A program made the translations under genes and the position numbers. A stretch of DNA of 41,789 nucleotides. It comes from Eubacteriales bacterium. Lineage in GTDB: Bacteria; Bacillota; Clostridia; Lachnospirales; Lachnospiraceae. The DNA is taken from NCBI GenBank assembly GCA_030527715.1, contig JAUNAF010000012.1, positions 1-41,789 of the forward strand, written 5' to 3'. Positions 8,787-18,025 of the stretch are shown in pieces (position 1 is the first letter of the stretch; each line of letters opens with the position of its first letter). The notes under the pieces are model-generated. The model was not told the DNA's origin. It saw nothing but the letters and a program-made list of their open reading frames with translations, and ran no database searches.

Positions 8787-8795
8787 TGGTATAAT
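8787..8795 (+). promoter_or_regulatory. Extended -10 promoter for the DegV gene
   Basis: TGG precedes TATAAT (8790-8795), making an extended -10 element. No good -35 hexamer is seen at the usual spacing. The gene starts 59 bases downstream. Confidence 0.55.
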
Positions 8796-8854
8796 TTTAT
8801 CACATAACCGGGATGGCTAAAAATGAAAATAAACTGTAAAAAAGGGAGTAAATA

Positions 8855-9745
8855 ATGGCTAATGACTATGTATTAAGCTGCTGTACCACCGCAGATCTGA
8901 CGGAAGAACAGTATCAGAAGCTGGGGATACGATATATCTGTGCGCATTATGAGCTGGATGGAAAGCCTTATGTCGATGATATCGGTAAAACCATGTCTGC
9001 AAAGGAATTTTATGCAGCGATGGCGAATGGCGCGGATACAAAGACCTATCAGATCAACCCGCAGGAGTTTCGGGAATACTTTGAGGAGATTCTGAAAGAA
9101 GGAAAGGATCTTCTGCATCTGAGTTTGTCTTCAGGTATCTCGGGCACCTTTGCATCTGCAAGCGCTGCAGCGGAAGAACTCAGAGAGGAGTATCCGGATC
9201 GAAAGATCTATGTGGTAGATTCTCTGGCTGCATCCTCCGGTTTCGGATTTCTGATGGACAAACTGTCAGAACTCAAGGCTGAGGGAATGGGGATCGACGA
9301 GCTGAAGGACTGGGCAGAGGCTAACAGGCTTCATACAAGACACTGGTTCTTTTCCACAGATCTTACCTTCTTTATCAAAGGCGGACGTATCTCAAAGACT
9401 TCCGGCTTTGTCGGAAATCTTCTGAATATCTGCCCGCTGATGGATGTGAGTGTTGACGGAAAACTGATTCCGAGACACAAGATCCGTACAAAGAAAAAAG
9501 TGATCCAGGAAGCATTTAAGAAGATGCAGGAGCAGGCAGAAGGAAGAGAAGATTATTCCGGAAAGGTCTTTATTTCCAATTCAGCATGCTATGAGGATGC
9601 AAGAAAGCTCGCAGATCTGATCGAAGGATATTTTCCGAAGATGAATGGAAAGGTAGTGATCAATGATATCGGTACCGGTATCGGGGCACATACCGGCCCG
9701 GGAACAGTGGCACTGTTTTTCTGGGGTGACGAACGAGTTGATTAA
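8855..9745 (+). CDS. DegV family fatty acid-binding protein
   Basis: A 296-residue DegV (EDD fold) protein. The family binds a fatty acid between two domains and, in Firmicutes, presents it to fatty acid kinase FakA. Visible marks are the N-terminal YVLSCCTTADLTEEQ, the conserved LSLSSGISGTFASA near residue 90, and the DSLAASSGFGFLMD segment near 125. The C-terminal half (IGTGIGAHTGPGTVALFFWG) is also typical. GGGAGT precedes the ATG at suitable spacing. It has its own promoter and heads a run continuing into the zinc-ribbon membrane protein. Ligand and partner are not determined. Confidence 0.93.
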   Translation: MANDYVLSCCTTADLTEEQYQKLGIRYICAHYELDGKPYVDDIGKTMSAKEFYAAMANGADTKTYQINPQEFREYFEEILKEGKDLLHLSLSSGISGTFASASAAAEELREEYPDRKIYVVDSLAASSGFGFLMDKLSELKAEGMGIDELKDWAEANRLHTRHWFFSTDLTFFIKGGRISKTSGFVGNLLNICPLMDVSVDGKLIPRHKIRTKKKVIQEAFKKMQEQAEGREDYSGKVFISNSACYEDARKLADLIEGYFPKMNGKVVINDIGTGIGAHTGPGTVALFFWGDERVD

Positions 9746-9769
9746 GGACTTGGAAACAGGAGCAGTCTG

Positions 9770-10294
9770 ATGGATACTTATTTGACGAAAAAGAGCAGGA
9801 GGAAGCGGCCCTGGGAATACCCGATCTTTGCATTTATGGCGATCATCATTTATGCGACGATCGAGACGGCAGTTTCTTTTGTGCTTGAGAGAAATTTGAG
9901 CACTGCATCGGTTTCGATAATTCTGCTGGCACTGGAGCTCTGGCCGGTCGTGCATATGATCCGGCGAAGGATCCACTGCAGTCAGGCCGCGAAGGTTTCC
10001 GTCGGTCTGCGGTCGGTCAGCATAGAAAGGCTTTCCTTTGAAAGACTGGAGCTGATGCTGCATCTTTCAAATCCGGAAAAGAAGATCGCATATCTTGTGG
10101 ACCATGGTTTCCTGCAGGATATGAGGATCGACTGGGAAAACCGCTGTCTGGTACTGACACTTCCGATGCAGGAAGTCAGGCAGGAGCGTCTGGTCAAAGT
10201 AGTCTGCAGCGGATGCGGCGCAGAAAATCTGATACATGTGGGCAGAGTCGGTGTCTGCGAATACTGCGGAACGAAACTGATGTATCGAGAGTAA
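9770..10294 (+). CDS. Membrane protein with C-terminal zinc ribbon
   Basis: A 174-residue protein of unknown function. Two hydrophobic segments (about residues 17-38 and 44-63) form a membrane hairpin near the N-terminus, followed by a soluble part. A zinc ribbon closes it: CSGCGAENLIHVGRVGVCEYCG, residues 144-165, with two CxxC knuckles. The cytosolic part probably interacts with proteins or nucleic acid. It lies between the DegV gene and an SPFH protein that also ends in zinc ribbons, so the two may work together at the membrane. I do not recognise a named family. Confidence 0.75.
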   Translation: MDTYLTKKSRRKRPWEYPIFAFMAIIIYATIETAVSFVLERNLSTASVSIILLALELWPVVHMIRRRIHCSQAAKVSVGLRSVSIERLSFERLELMLHLSNPEKKIAYLVDHGFLQDMRIDWENRCLVLTLPMQEVRQERLVKVVCSGCGAENLIHVGRVGVCEYCGTKLMYRE

Positions 10295-10345
10295 CAGACT
10301 CTGAACAGTTACAATACTACTAATAAATAAAGAGGAGTGATAAAT

Positions 10346-11698
10346 ATGGGATTAATAAGAGCAGCACTTGGAAGCGCAGGCGGAATTCTTGGAGATCAGT
10401 GGAAAGATTATTTTTACTGTGAGGCAATTCCGGAGGATATTCTGGTAGTGAAGGGAAGAAAGCGTACTTCCGGCCGTTCCTCCAACACCTCAGGAAGCAG
10501 CAATATCATTACAGACGGTTCTACGATCGCAGTTGCAGACGGACAGTGTATGATGATCGTGGAACAGGGAAAGATCGTTGAGGTTTGTGCAGAGCCGGGT
10601 GAGTATACCTTCAGCAGCACGACGGAGCCGACGATCTTCTCGGGAAATCTGGGAGGCAGTATTGAGGCTGTATTTAAAAATGCGGTAAAGCGTTTTACCT
10701 ACGGCGGTGAGACACCGAATGATCAGAGAGTATACTTTTTCAATATCAAAGAGCTGATGGGAAATAAATATGGAACAGCTTCACCGGTTCCGTTCCGTGT
10801 TGTAGATCAGAATATCGGTCTGGATATTGATATTACGATCCGCTGCTTCGGTGAGTACAGCTATCGCATGACAAATCCGATCCTGTTCTACACAAATGTC
10901 TGCGGCAATGTGGCAAATGAGTTTACCCGCCAGCAGATCGAGAGTCAGCTGAAAACAGAGCTTCTGACAGCTCTTCAGCCGGCATTTGCAAGAATTTCCG
11001 AGATGGGCATCCGTTACAGTGCACTTCCGGGACATACCATGGAGCTTGCAGAGGCATTAAATGAAGTGCTCTCAGCAAAATGGCGTGATTTAAGAGGTAT
11101 TGAGATCGTATCCTTCGGTGTGTCTTCTGTAAAGGCAAGTGAAGAGGATGAGGCAACGATCAAGGAACTGCAGAGAAATGCGACCTTCCGCAATCCGGGA
11201 ATGGCAGCAGCGCAGTTAGTTGGCGCACAGGCGGCAGCGATGAAGTCTGCAGCAGAAAATAAAAACGGAGCAATGATGGGCTTTATGGGAATGAATATGG
11301 CATCCAATGCGGGCGGCATGAATGCTCAGGATCTTTTCCAGATGCAGGCACAGCAGCAGGCAGCATATCAGGCACAGCAGGCTCAGTCCCAGCCGCAGGC
11401 GGCAGCAGCTTCCGCAGGAACCTGGACATGCAGCTGCGGAGAAACATCCAATACCGGAAAATTCTGTCTGAACTGTGGTGCGAAAAAACCTGAGCCGGCA
11501 GCGCAGGATGGCTGGGTATGCTCCTGCGGATCTGTGAACAAAGGAAAATTCTGCCCGGAATGCGGTGCAAAGAAACCGGCGGGAATTCCGCAGTACCGCT
11601 GTGACAAGTGCGGATGGGAGCCTGCAAAGGGCAGCACACCGCCGAAATTCTGTCCGGAATGCGGAGATCCATTTGATGACGGAGATATTGTAGGATAA
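10346..11698 (+). CDS. SPFH domain protein with C-terminal zinc ribbons (YdjI-like)
   Basis: A 450-residue protein of the SPFH/flotillin-like group, often annotated virion core protein-like. The N-terminus (GLIRAALGSAGGILGDQWKD) and the SPFH core (residues 25-270) match Bacillus YdjI-type proteins. A Gln/Ala-rich coiled linker (about 290-355) leads to three cysteine clusters (355-445), each with paired C-x-C or CxxC knuckles. It has no transmembrane segment, so membrane attachment is expected through a partner. The ATG at 10346 was chosen because the upstream in-frame GTG at 10337 overlaps the ribosome binding site (AGAGGAG, 10331-10337). Confidence 0.88.
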   Translation: MGLIRAALGSAGGILGDQWKDYFYCEAIPEDILVVKGRKRTSGRSSNTSGSSNIITDGSTIAVADGQCMMIVEQGKIVEVCAEPGEYTFSSTTEPTIFSGNLGGSIEAVFKNAVKRFTYGGETPNDQRVYFFNIKELMGNKYGTASPVPFRVVDQNIGLDIDITIRCFGEYSYRMTNPILFYTNVCGNVANEFTRQQIESQLKTELLTALQPAFARISEMGIRYSALPGHTMELAEALNEVLSAKWRDLRGIEIVSFGVSSVKASEEDEATIKELQRNATFRNPGMAAAQLVGAQAAAMKSAAENKNGAMMGFMGMNMASNAGGMNAQDLFQMQAQQQAAYQAQQAQSQPQAAAASAGTWTCSCGETSNTGKFCLNCGAKKPEPAAQDGWVCSCGSVNKGKFCPECGAKKPAGIPQYRCDKCGWEPAKGSTPPKFCPECGDPFDDGDIVG

Positions 11699-11728
11699 CG
11701 AAAACAGTATCAGAGTGAAGTAAAAAAC

Positions 11729-12499
11729 ATGAAGAATAAGGCAGTAATAACGATGACGATCCTTCTGGCTGCACTGTCTGCAGGGACAGCTGCAGCCGAG
11801 GAGGAAACGGATATCAGCGGACTCTGGTTTCTGGAAGAGTGTACGATTGATGACCAGACCTATGATCCGCTTCTCCTTGGAGAAGAAGTGAGTATGGATT
11901 TCTCCCGCGATGGAAAGGTGATCATCTCAAGGATTCAGGAAGATGCCTACACGACAGACTGGAGCATTGACGGGGATACAGTCACAGTAGCGGGATATAT
12001 GACGTTTGCCTGTAAAGACGGAATGATGAGTGCAGAAGAAGATGGGAAAACCTATGTGTTTGTGCATGAAGATGCAGAGGAATTCAATGCCGGAAGTGTG
12101 ATTCAGGAACCGCAGCTTTCAGACTTTGACGGAACATGGACAGCCACGGCGATCAACATCTGGGGAATGCAGGTGCCGATCTATACCATGGATATCTCCA
12201 TGGAACTCTCTATTCATGACGGCAGTGCAGAACTCATCTACTCGGAAGACGATCAAAATGTAAAAAAACAGCTTCACGGAGCGCTGAAGGGAGATACATT
12301 GTATCTGACATCAGAGACTCAGACAGAGGAGGAAGAGTTTTATGTAGTTACAGATGAGATGAATCTGCGACTTCATGAGACCGGCTGTATCTCTTACTCG
12401 GATATGAGTTTTCCTGAGACGGAAACAGAGGAAGAGACGGAGGATGACGGCTCCTTTGCCATCTATTTTATGAAACAGGAAATAGTAGATAACAGGTAA
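11729..12499 (+). CDS. Secreted protein with two lipocalin-like repeats
   Basis: A 256-residue exported protein of unknown function. The signal peptide (about residues 1-24, ending TAAA) lacks a lipobox cysteine. The mature part appears to contain two related beta-rich units, opening with DISGLW (near residue 28) and DFDGTW (near residue 132). The second ends in an acidic linker of repeated Glu/Thr (about 231-241) and a final strand. Such D-x-x-G-x-W openings recur in lipocalin-like domains of clostridial surface proteins. It follows the SPFH gene by 30 bases and precedes the sensor kinase gene by 52. Confidence 0.72.
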   Translation: MKNKAVITMTILLAALSAGTAAAEEETDISGLWFLEECTIDDQTYDPLLLGEEVSMDFSRDGKVIISRIQEDAYTTDWSIDGDTVTVAGYMTFACKDGMMSAEEDGKTYVFVHEDAEEFNAGSVIQEPQLSDFDGTWTATAINIWGMQVPIYTMDISMELSIHDGSAELIYSEDDQNVKKQLHGALKGDTLYLTSETQTEEEEFYVVTDEMNLRLHETGCISYSDMSFPETETEEETEDDGSFAIYFMKQEIVDNR

Positions 12500-12551
12500 T
12501 TATTCAAAATAGTTACGAAAACAGTTCATAGGTTCAGAAGAGGGAAGGCAT

Positions 12552-14381
12552 ATGGCGTCTGGGGGGAAGAGAGGCCGCTTCAGTTTTCTGTCGGAAAAGT
12601 TCAGCAGTATTCGTATGGAAATACTGCTGCCTTTTTCTATTCTGATGCTGACAGCGATCGCTGCAATGGCACTGATCTCTACGGTATATACGAAGGAAGC
12701 AGTGTATGACAATGCAAGAAACTATACAGGCAGACTGCTGTCACAGCTGAATAAGGATATTGACTCGTACATTTCCTATATGGAAAATATTTCGGTCATG
12801 ATCCGTGACAGTGAAGATGTGCAGACATGGTTATTCGGAGAGGATGAGGAGAAAAGAGAACAGGCCGGTTCTGCGATTTCCGCACAGATGGAGACAGTCC
12901 TTCGAAGCCGTCCGGATATTTACAATATCGGAATCATCGCAGACTCCGGAAAGTCACTGATCAACGGAAGAACAGATCTGCTGAATCAGAATGTACAGCT
13001 GTCGGAAGTTTCCTGGTACAGGGAGGCATTGGAGGAGGAAGATGGGTTTCAGATCTCTTCCTCACATGTACAGAATATGATCAGAGACGGCTATCAGTGG
13101 GTCATCACGCTGTCGACCGCAGTCAGGAACCGTAACGATCTTCAGCAGAAAGCGGTAGTGTTTATCGATCTGAACTACAGCTCGATCAGTGATCTCTGTG
13201 AGAATAATCGTCTGGAGTCTCAGGAATATGTCTTTATTCTGGATGCCGACCGCAGGATCATCTATCATCCGCGCCAGCAGCTGCTCTACGGAGGGCTGAG
13301 AACGGAACACACGTCAGATCTGACACTGGATCCGGAGGGAGAGGAACTGGCAGGAGATGACGGAAAAACACTGCTGTATATCAGCAGAAGCTCAGAGAAG
13401 ACCGGGTGGACGGTGGTCAGTGCGGCAGTGACGAAGGAGATGCTCGGAAAAAGCAGTCAGGCAGGGATCATCTATCTGCTGGCTGCCGTGGTCCTGATCG
13501 TTGTCGGAGTGACCGTCAGCAATGCGATCTCCAAAAGGATCACTCAGCCGATGCAGACACTCGGAACAGCGATGGAACGGATGCAGTCCGGAGATCTTCA
13601 ACGTCACCCGGTGACGGTCGAGGGAAGCCGGGAGATCACGCTGCTCTCAGATTCGTTTAATCAGATGTCTGAGAGGATCGATTCACTGGTGCAGCAGAAT
13701 CAGAGAGAGCAGGAAGAAAAACGAAAGATGCAGCTGCGAGCTCTGCAGTCGCAGATCAATCCGCATTTTCTGTACAATACGCTGGATTCCATCATCTGGA
13801 TGGCGGAGAGCGGGAAGAATGAAGAGGTCGTCAAGATGACAGCGGCGCTTGCTCGTCTGCTGCGGCAGAATATCAGCAACGAGGAGGAGGAAGCCGCGAT
13901 TGAGCAGGAGATCCTCGCGGCCCAGAGTTATCTTACGATCCAGAAGATGCGGTATCAGGATAAGCTGGAGTATGAGATCAACATTGCTTCGGACATCAAA
14001 CAGGAGCGCATACTGAAGATGGTGCTTCAGCCGATCATCGAGAATGCGATCTATCATGGATTGAAATACAAGGAATCCCGTGGATTTCTGAACATCAACG
14101 GGTATCGTATTGCGGATGAGGTGATCATCGAGATCCAGGACAATGGAGTCGGCATGGATGAGGAGACACTGGCACATATTTTTGAGGAACACAAGGTGAA
14201 TTATCATTCGAACGGTGTCGGTGTCTACAATGTTCAGAAGCGTCTTCAGCTGACTTACGGTGCGGAATACGGTCTGGTGTATGAGAGCAGAAAAAATGTC
14301 GGCACCTGTGTGACGGTCCGCATACCGGTCGTTCGCTCAGAGCAGATTCGAAAGGAGCTGTCGGAGGAGGAAGGAGCATGA
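12552..14381 (+). CDS. Sensor histidine kinase, YesM type
   Basis: A 609-residue membrane sensor kinase. Order: transmembrane helix 1 (about 23-45), an extracellular double-Cache-like region (about 45-300), transmembrane helix 2 (303-325), HAMP (about 325-380), His_kinase domain with QSQINPHFLYNTLDSI (His405), and HATPase_c with PIIENAIYHGLK (N box), DNGVGMD (G1) and GVGVYNVQKRL (G2). YesM kinases usually respond to carbohydrates and pair with an AraC-type response regulator. None is encoded anywhere in the window. The stop overlaps the next start as ATGA, which ties it to the anchored sugar-binding protein, a plausible co-sensor. Confidence 0.94.
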   Translation: MASGGKRGRFSFLSEKFSSIRMEILLPFSILMLTAIAAMALISTVYTKEAVYDNARNYTGRLLSQLNKDIDSYISYMENISVMIRDSEDVQTWLFGEDEEKREQAGSAISAQMETVLRSRPDIYNIGIIADSGKSLINGRTDLLNQNVQLSEVSWYREALEEEDGFQISSSHVQNMIRDGYQWVITLSTAVRNRNDLQQKAVVFIDLNYSSISDLCENNRLESQEYVFILDADRRIIYHPRQQLLYGGLRTEHTSDLTLDPEGEELAGDDGKTLLYISRSSEKTGWTVVSAAVTKEMLGKSSQAGIIYLLAAVVLIVVGVTVSNAISKRITQPMQTLGTAMERMQSGDLQRHPVTVEGSREITLLSDSFNQMSERIDSLVQQNQREQEEKRKMQLRALQSQINPHFLYNTLDSIIWMAESGKNEEVVKMTAALARLLRQNISNEEEEAAIEQEILAAQSYLTIQKMRYQDKLEYEINIASDIKQERILKMVLQPIIENAIYHGLKYKESRGFLNINGYRIADEVIIEIQDNGVGMDEETLAHIFEEHKVNYHSNGVGVYNVQKRLQLTYGAEYGLVYESRKNVGTCVTVRIPVVRSEQIRKELSEEEGA

Positions 14382-15412
14382 AGAAAAGAACAGAAAATCG
14401 AAAAAAACGATATCTTCTGTTTCCGTTACTGCTCATTCTGGCGCTGCTTGCGTTATCCTTGTATGAAAAAAAGTCGGACAGAAGTAAAGAAAACTATTCC
14501 ATGATCTATATTCCGAAGGTGGAAGATGAGGCGAATGACTTCTGGGAGACGCTGATCCAGGGAGCTGTGATGGCAGCGGAGGATTATGGAGTGGATCTGC
14601 AGATACTGGCACCGGATTCAGAGACAAATCTGGAACAGCAGGAAAGTTATCTGAAAGAAGCTATCGCGATGGCACCGGATGCGATCCTGATCTCTCCGCA
14701 GAGTGTCACGGAGAGCAATGCACTTTTAAAGCAGGCAAAGGACGCAGGGATCCATGTGATATTTATTGATTCCTATGTGTCAGAACCGGTGCAGGATCTG
14801 ATCATTGCCACGGACAATGTCGTGATGGGAGAGGAACTTGGAGCGTATGCAGCGACATTTCTGGAGGAGGATTCAGAAATCGTGATGGTAGGGCATGTGC
14901 AGAATTCCTCGACTGCGATCGAGAGAGAGCAGGGGATTCGAAGCGGTCTCGGAAGTTTTGAAAAGAATGTCAGAGAAACAGTGTTCTGCGGGTCACAGTT
15001 CTCTGTCGCCTATGATCAGACAACGGAGCTTTTGAAAAAGTATCCGGATCTCGATATGGTGATCGGAATGAATGAGTATTCGACAGTCGGTGCCGCAAGG
15101 GCGGTGCGAGACATGGGACGCCAGAGCGAGGTCATGGTGCTTGGCATTGACAATTCGCTGGAAACGATCCAGCTGATGGAGGAGGGCGTGATCCGGGCAA
15201 TCATGCTGCAGATGCCTTTCAACATGGGCTACCTCGGTGTGGAGGAGACGATCCATCTGCTGAACAGAGAGAAAATTGACGTAAAATATATCAACTCCGG
15301 AACAAAGTTAATAGAAACAAAAGATATTTACACAGAAGAGAATCAGAAACTGCTCTTTCCGTTTAGTGGAAAGGGCAGTTTTTTTGTAAATTTTCAACCA
15401 TTTTTTGGATAA
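14378..15412 (+). CDS. Membrane-anchored sugar-binding protein (periplasmic binding protein-like)
   Basis: A 344-residue protein of the LacI/galactose-binding (Peripla_BP_4) fold. A basic start and a single hydrophobic helix (about residues 9-27) lack a cysteine, so it is probably an uncleaved anchor. Family marks are ETNLEQQESYLKEAIAMAPDAILISPQS near residue 90, IDSYVSEPVQDLIIATDN near 130 and DMVIGMNEYSTVGAARAV near 228. It overlaps the kinase gene by four bases and so probably presents sugar to the kinase and not to the transporter. The last ~22 codons contain a terminator hairpin, so the tail beyond ENQKLLFPF may be a read-through extension of the usual end. Confidence 0.9.
   Translation: MKKRTENRKKRYLLFPLLLILALLALSLYEKKSDRSKENYSMIYIPKVEDEANDFWETLIQGAVMAAEDYGVDLQILAPDSETNLEQQESYLKEAIAMAPDAILISPQSVTESNALLKQAKDAGIHVIFIDSYVSEPVQDLIIATDNVVMGEELGAYAATFLEEDSEIVMVGHVQNSSTAIEREQGIRSGLGSFEKNVRETVFCGSQFSVAYDQTTELLKKYPDLDMVIGMNEYSTVGAARAVRDMGRQSEVMVLGIDNSLETIQLMEEGVIRAIMLQMPFNMGYLGVEETIHLLNREKIDVKYINSGTKLIETKDIYTEENQKLLFPFSGKGSFFVNFQPFFG
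15347..15385 (+). terminator. Intrinsic terminator embedded in the end of the anchored binding protein gene
   Basis: A 14-base-pair stem (15347-15360 with 15368-15381, one G-U pair) with a 7-base loop is followed by a T run to 15385. The hairpin lies entirely inside the reading frame, whose stop is at 15410-15412. Confidence 0.88.
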
Positions 15413-15498
15413 TATTCCATTCTATCGCAAGGGGAAATGTTTTAAAATGCAGGTAATCTGATAGAAAAGGAACTGCCGTCGGAAGGGAGGAGAACAAC

Positions 15499-16992
15499 GT
15501 GGGAGAAGTTATTTTAACCATGAAAGGGATTGATAAGTCCTTTCCGGGTGTGCACGCGCTGGATCATGTAGATCTTGAGGTGAGAAAAGGGGAGGTTCAC
15601 GCTCTGATGGGCGAGAACGGAGCCGGAAAATCGACTCTGATGAAGGTGCTTACAGGAATCTATTCAAAGGATGCAGGAACCATCACTTTTGAAGGAGAGG
15701 AAGTTGAATTCTCCAATCCGAGAGAGGCACAGAGCCGCGGAATCGTGATCGTGCATCAGGAGCTGAACATGCTGAATCATCTGACGGTCGCTCAGAATAT
15801 CTTCATCGGCCGTGAGAGCATGAAGGGGAAGCTCATCGACGATGCAAAGATGAATGAGGAAGCAAAAAAGCTGTTTGCACAGTTGAACATCGAGATCGAT
15901 CCGACAGAGAAGATGGGAAACCTGACAGTCGGAAAACAGCAGATGTGTGAGATCGCCAAGGCGATCTCACATGAGGCAAAAGTCATTATTTTTGATGAGC
16001 CGTCAGCGGCACTCACAGAGGCAGAGATCGAGGAGCTGTTTAAGATCATTCGAGATCTTCGAAAAAAACAGCTTGGTATCGTATATATCTCACATCGCAT
16101 GGATGAGATCAAGGTAATTACCGACCGTGTTACGGTCATGAGAGACGGTGGTTATGTCGGCACGCTGATCACCGAAGACTGCACGAAGGATGATATCATC
16201 AGCATGATGGTCGGACGTGTGATCTATGAGGAACCAAAGACAGAAAGTGCCGTGCCGAAGGATGCTCCGGTGGTGTTGAAGGTGGAAAATCTCTGTGCCG
16301 GTAAGATGGTGCAGAATGTCAGCTTTGAGCTTCACAAGGGGGAAATTCTTGGATTCTCCGGCCTGATGGGGGCAGGCCGGACAGAGACAGCCAGAGCATT
16401 ATTCGGCGCAGATCCGAAGGAGAGCGGAAAAATCTTTGTCAACGGCAAAGAGGTCGATATTCGCAGCCCGAAAGATGCAGTAGAGCACGGCATCGGATAT
16501 CTTTCCGAGGACCGTAAGCGCTACGGCATCGTTGTCGGAAAGAGCGTTTCCGAAAATACAACGATGGCAAGTCTGCTGGAGTTTATGAAAGGACTCTTCA
16601 TCAATAAGAAAAAGGAAACTGATACGACGGAAGAGTATGTGGAACTTCTGAAGACGAAGACACCGTCTGTGGATCAGCTGGTGGTAAACCTTTCCGGAGG
16701 CAATCAGCAGAAGGTGGTTATCGCAAAGTGGCTGGTAAAGAACTGCGATATCCTGATCTTCGATGAGCCGACCAGAGGCATCGATGTCGGTGCAAAAAGT
16801 GAGATCTATCACCTGATGAACGAGCTTGCAGCAGAGGGAAAATCGATCATTATGATTTCCTCTGAGATGACGGAGATACTGAGAATGAGTGATCGGATCG
16901 TGGTAATGTGCGAGGGAAGAAAGACTGGTGAGATCGATATCTCAGAAGCGACCCAGGAGCGCATCATGCACGCGGCGACCCTTAGAAATTAG
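15499..16992 (+). CDS. Sugar ABC transporter ATP-binding protein, copy 1 (MglA-type)
   Basis: A 497-residue double ATPase of the ribose/galactose importer class. First domain: Walker A GENGAGKST (residues 38-46), degenerate signature NLTVGKQQ, Walker B IIFDEPSAAL. Second domain: degenerate Walker A GLMGAGRTE, intact signature NLSGGNQQK and Walker B ILIFDEPTRGIDVG. This asymmetry is normal for MglA/RbsA. It starts with GTG after GGGAGGAG. The protein is about 95% identical (about 25 differences) to the second copy at 18026, but roughly half of the shared codons compared differ synonymously, so the duplication is old and constrained. The permease gene follows by 12 bases. Confidence 0.96.
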   Translation: MGEVILTMKGIDKSFPGVHALDHVDLEVRKGEVHALMGENGAGKSTLMKVLTGIYSKDAGTITFEGEEVEFSNPREAQSRGIVIVHQELNMLNHLTVAQNIFIGRESMKGKLIDDAKMNEEAKKLFAQLNIEIDPTEKMGNLTVGKQQMCEIAKAISHEAKVIIFDEPSAALTEAEIEELFKIIRDLRKKQLGIVYISHRMDEIKVITDRVTVMRDGGYVGTLITEDCTKDDIISMMVGRVIYEEPKTESAVPKDAPVVLKVENLCAGKMVQNVSFELHKGEILGFSGLMGAGRTETARALFGADPKESGKIFVNGKEVDIRSPKDAVEHGIGYLSEDRKRYGIVVGKSVSENTTMASLLEFMKGLFINKKKETDTTEEYVELLKTKTPSVDQLVVNLSGGNQQKVVIAKWLVKNCDILIFDEPTRGIDVGAKSEIYHLMNELAAEGKSIIMISSEMTEILRMSDRIVVMCEGRKTGEIDISEATQERIMHAATLRN

Positions 16993-17004
16993 GAGGAGCA
17001 GAAA

Positions 17005-17997
17005 ATGGAAAAGTTTAAAAACAATCCACTGGTGAAAAAAATCGGATATAACCGTGTGATTCTGATCGGAGTCATGCTTCTGATCTATGTATTCTTCTCT
17101 GTTGGAAGCGGAAGAATCCTCGGATATGCGGATATTATGAGTGCGTTGAACTACGCCTGCTTCCTTGGCTTCCTTACACTTGGTGTTACCTTCGTTATCG
17201 GAACCGGCGGAATCGACTTTTCCATCGGTCCGGTCATGTTTGCGGCAGCACTGATCGGAGGAAGACTTCTGACAAAGAACGGCTGCCCGGTGATCGTGGC
17301 ACTGCTCGTCTGCATTCTGGTCGGAACCGCCTTCGGTATCATGAACGGATTTCTGGTTGCCTATATGGAGCTTCCGTCCTTTATTTCATCGATGGCACTG
17401 ATGATGCTGGCGAAAGGTGTCGGATCGGTATTTACTTCGACACAGACGATCAAATGGCCGCAGCTGACAGATGAGAACGGACTGGGCTGGTATCGAAACC
17501 TGATCCGCTGGGACGCCGGAAACGGAGTGACGATTCCGGTTGGACTGATCCTTCTTCTGATCACAGCAGTGATCTGCGGAATCATTCTGAACAATACCAA
17601 GGCAGGAAGATATATTCTCTGTCTCGGAAGCAATAAAGAAGCTGTGAGACTTTCCGGTGTAAATGTAAGAATATGGCAGATGCTTGCCTATGTACTCTGC
17701 GGAACGCTCGCGGGAATGGCAGCGATCATGTACGTCGGCGCATATACGACCGTTCAGCCGGGACTTGGTGATACATTCAACAATGAGGCGATCGCCAGCT
17801 GTGTTATGGGAGGCACCTCAATGTCAGGCGGTATTGCATCGATCAGCGGAAGTATCATCGGTGTGTTTATCGTTTCACTCCTTCAGGTGGGAATTCTGGC
17901 AATGGGATTCCAGAAGGATTATCAGTATGTCATTACCGGCATCATCGTGATCCTGGCCGTATTTGCAGATGTTCGAAGCAGAAGAAGAGCTAACTGA
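17005..17997 (+). CDS. Sugar ABC transporter permease, copy 1 (MglC/RbsC-type)
   Basis: A 330-residue integral membrane permease of the branched-chain amino acid/ribose superfamily, with about 8-10 transmembrane helices. Family marks are LTLGVTFVIGTGGIDFSIG near residue 57, FGIMNGFLVAYMELPSFI near 112 and the cytoplasmic coupling motif LGSNKEAVRLSGVNV near 210. It is only moderately similar to the second permease at 19532, unlike the nearly identical ATPases. It probably pairs with the ATPase directly upstream, either as a homodimer or together with the second permease. Sugar specificity cannot be read. Confidence 0.94.
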   Translation: MEKFKNNPLVKKIGYNRVILIGVMLLIYVFFSVGSGRILGYADIMSALNYACFLGFLTLGVTFVIGTGGIDFSIGPVMFAAALIGGRLLTKNGCPVIVALLVCILVGTAFGIMNGFLVAYMELPSFISSMALMMLAKGVGSVFTSTQTIKWPQLTDENGLGWYRNLIRWDAGNGVTIPVGLILLLITAVICGIILNNTKAGRYILCLGSNKEAVRLSGVNVRIWQMLAYVLCGTLAGMAAIMYVGAYTTVQPGLGDTFNNEAIASCVMGGTSMSGGIASISGSIIGVFIVSLLQVGILAMGFQKDYQYVITGIIVILAVFADVRSRRRAN

Positions 17998-18025
17998 TAA
18001 ATGGATACTTGATTGAGGTGAGAAC

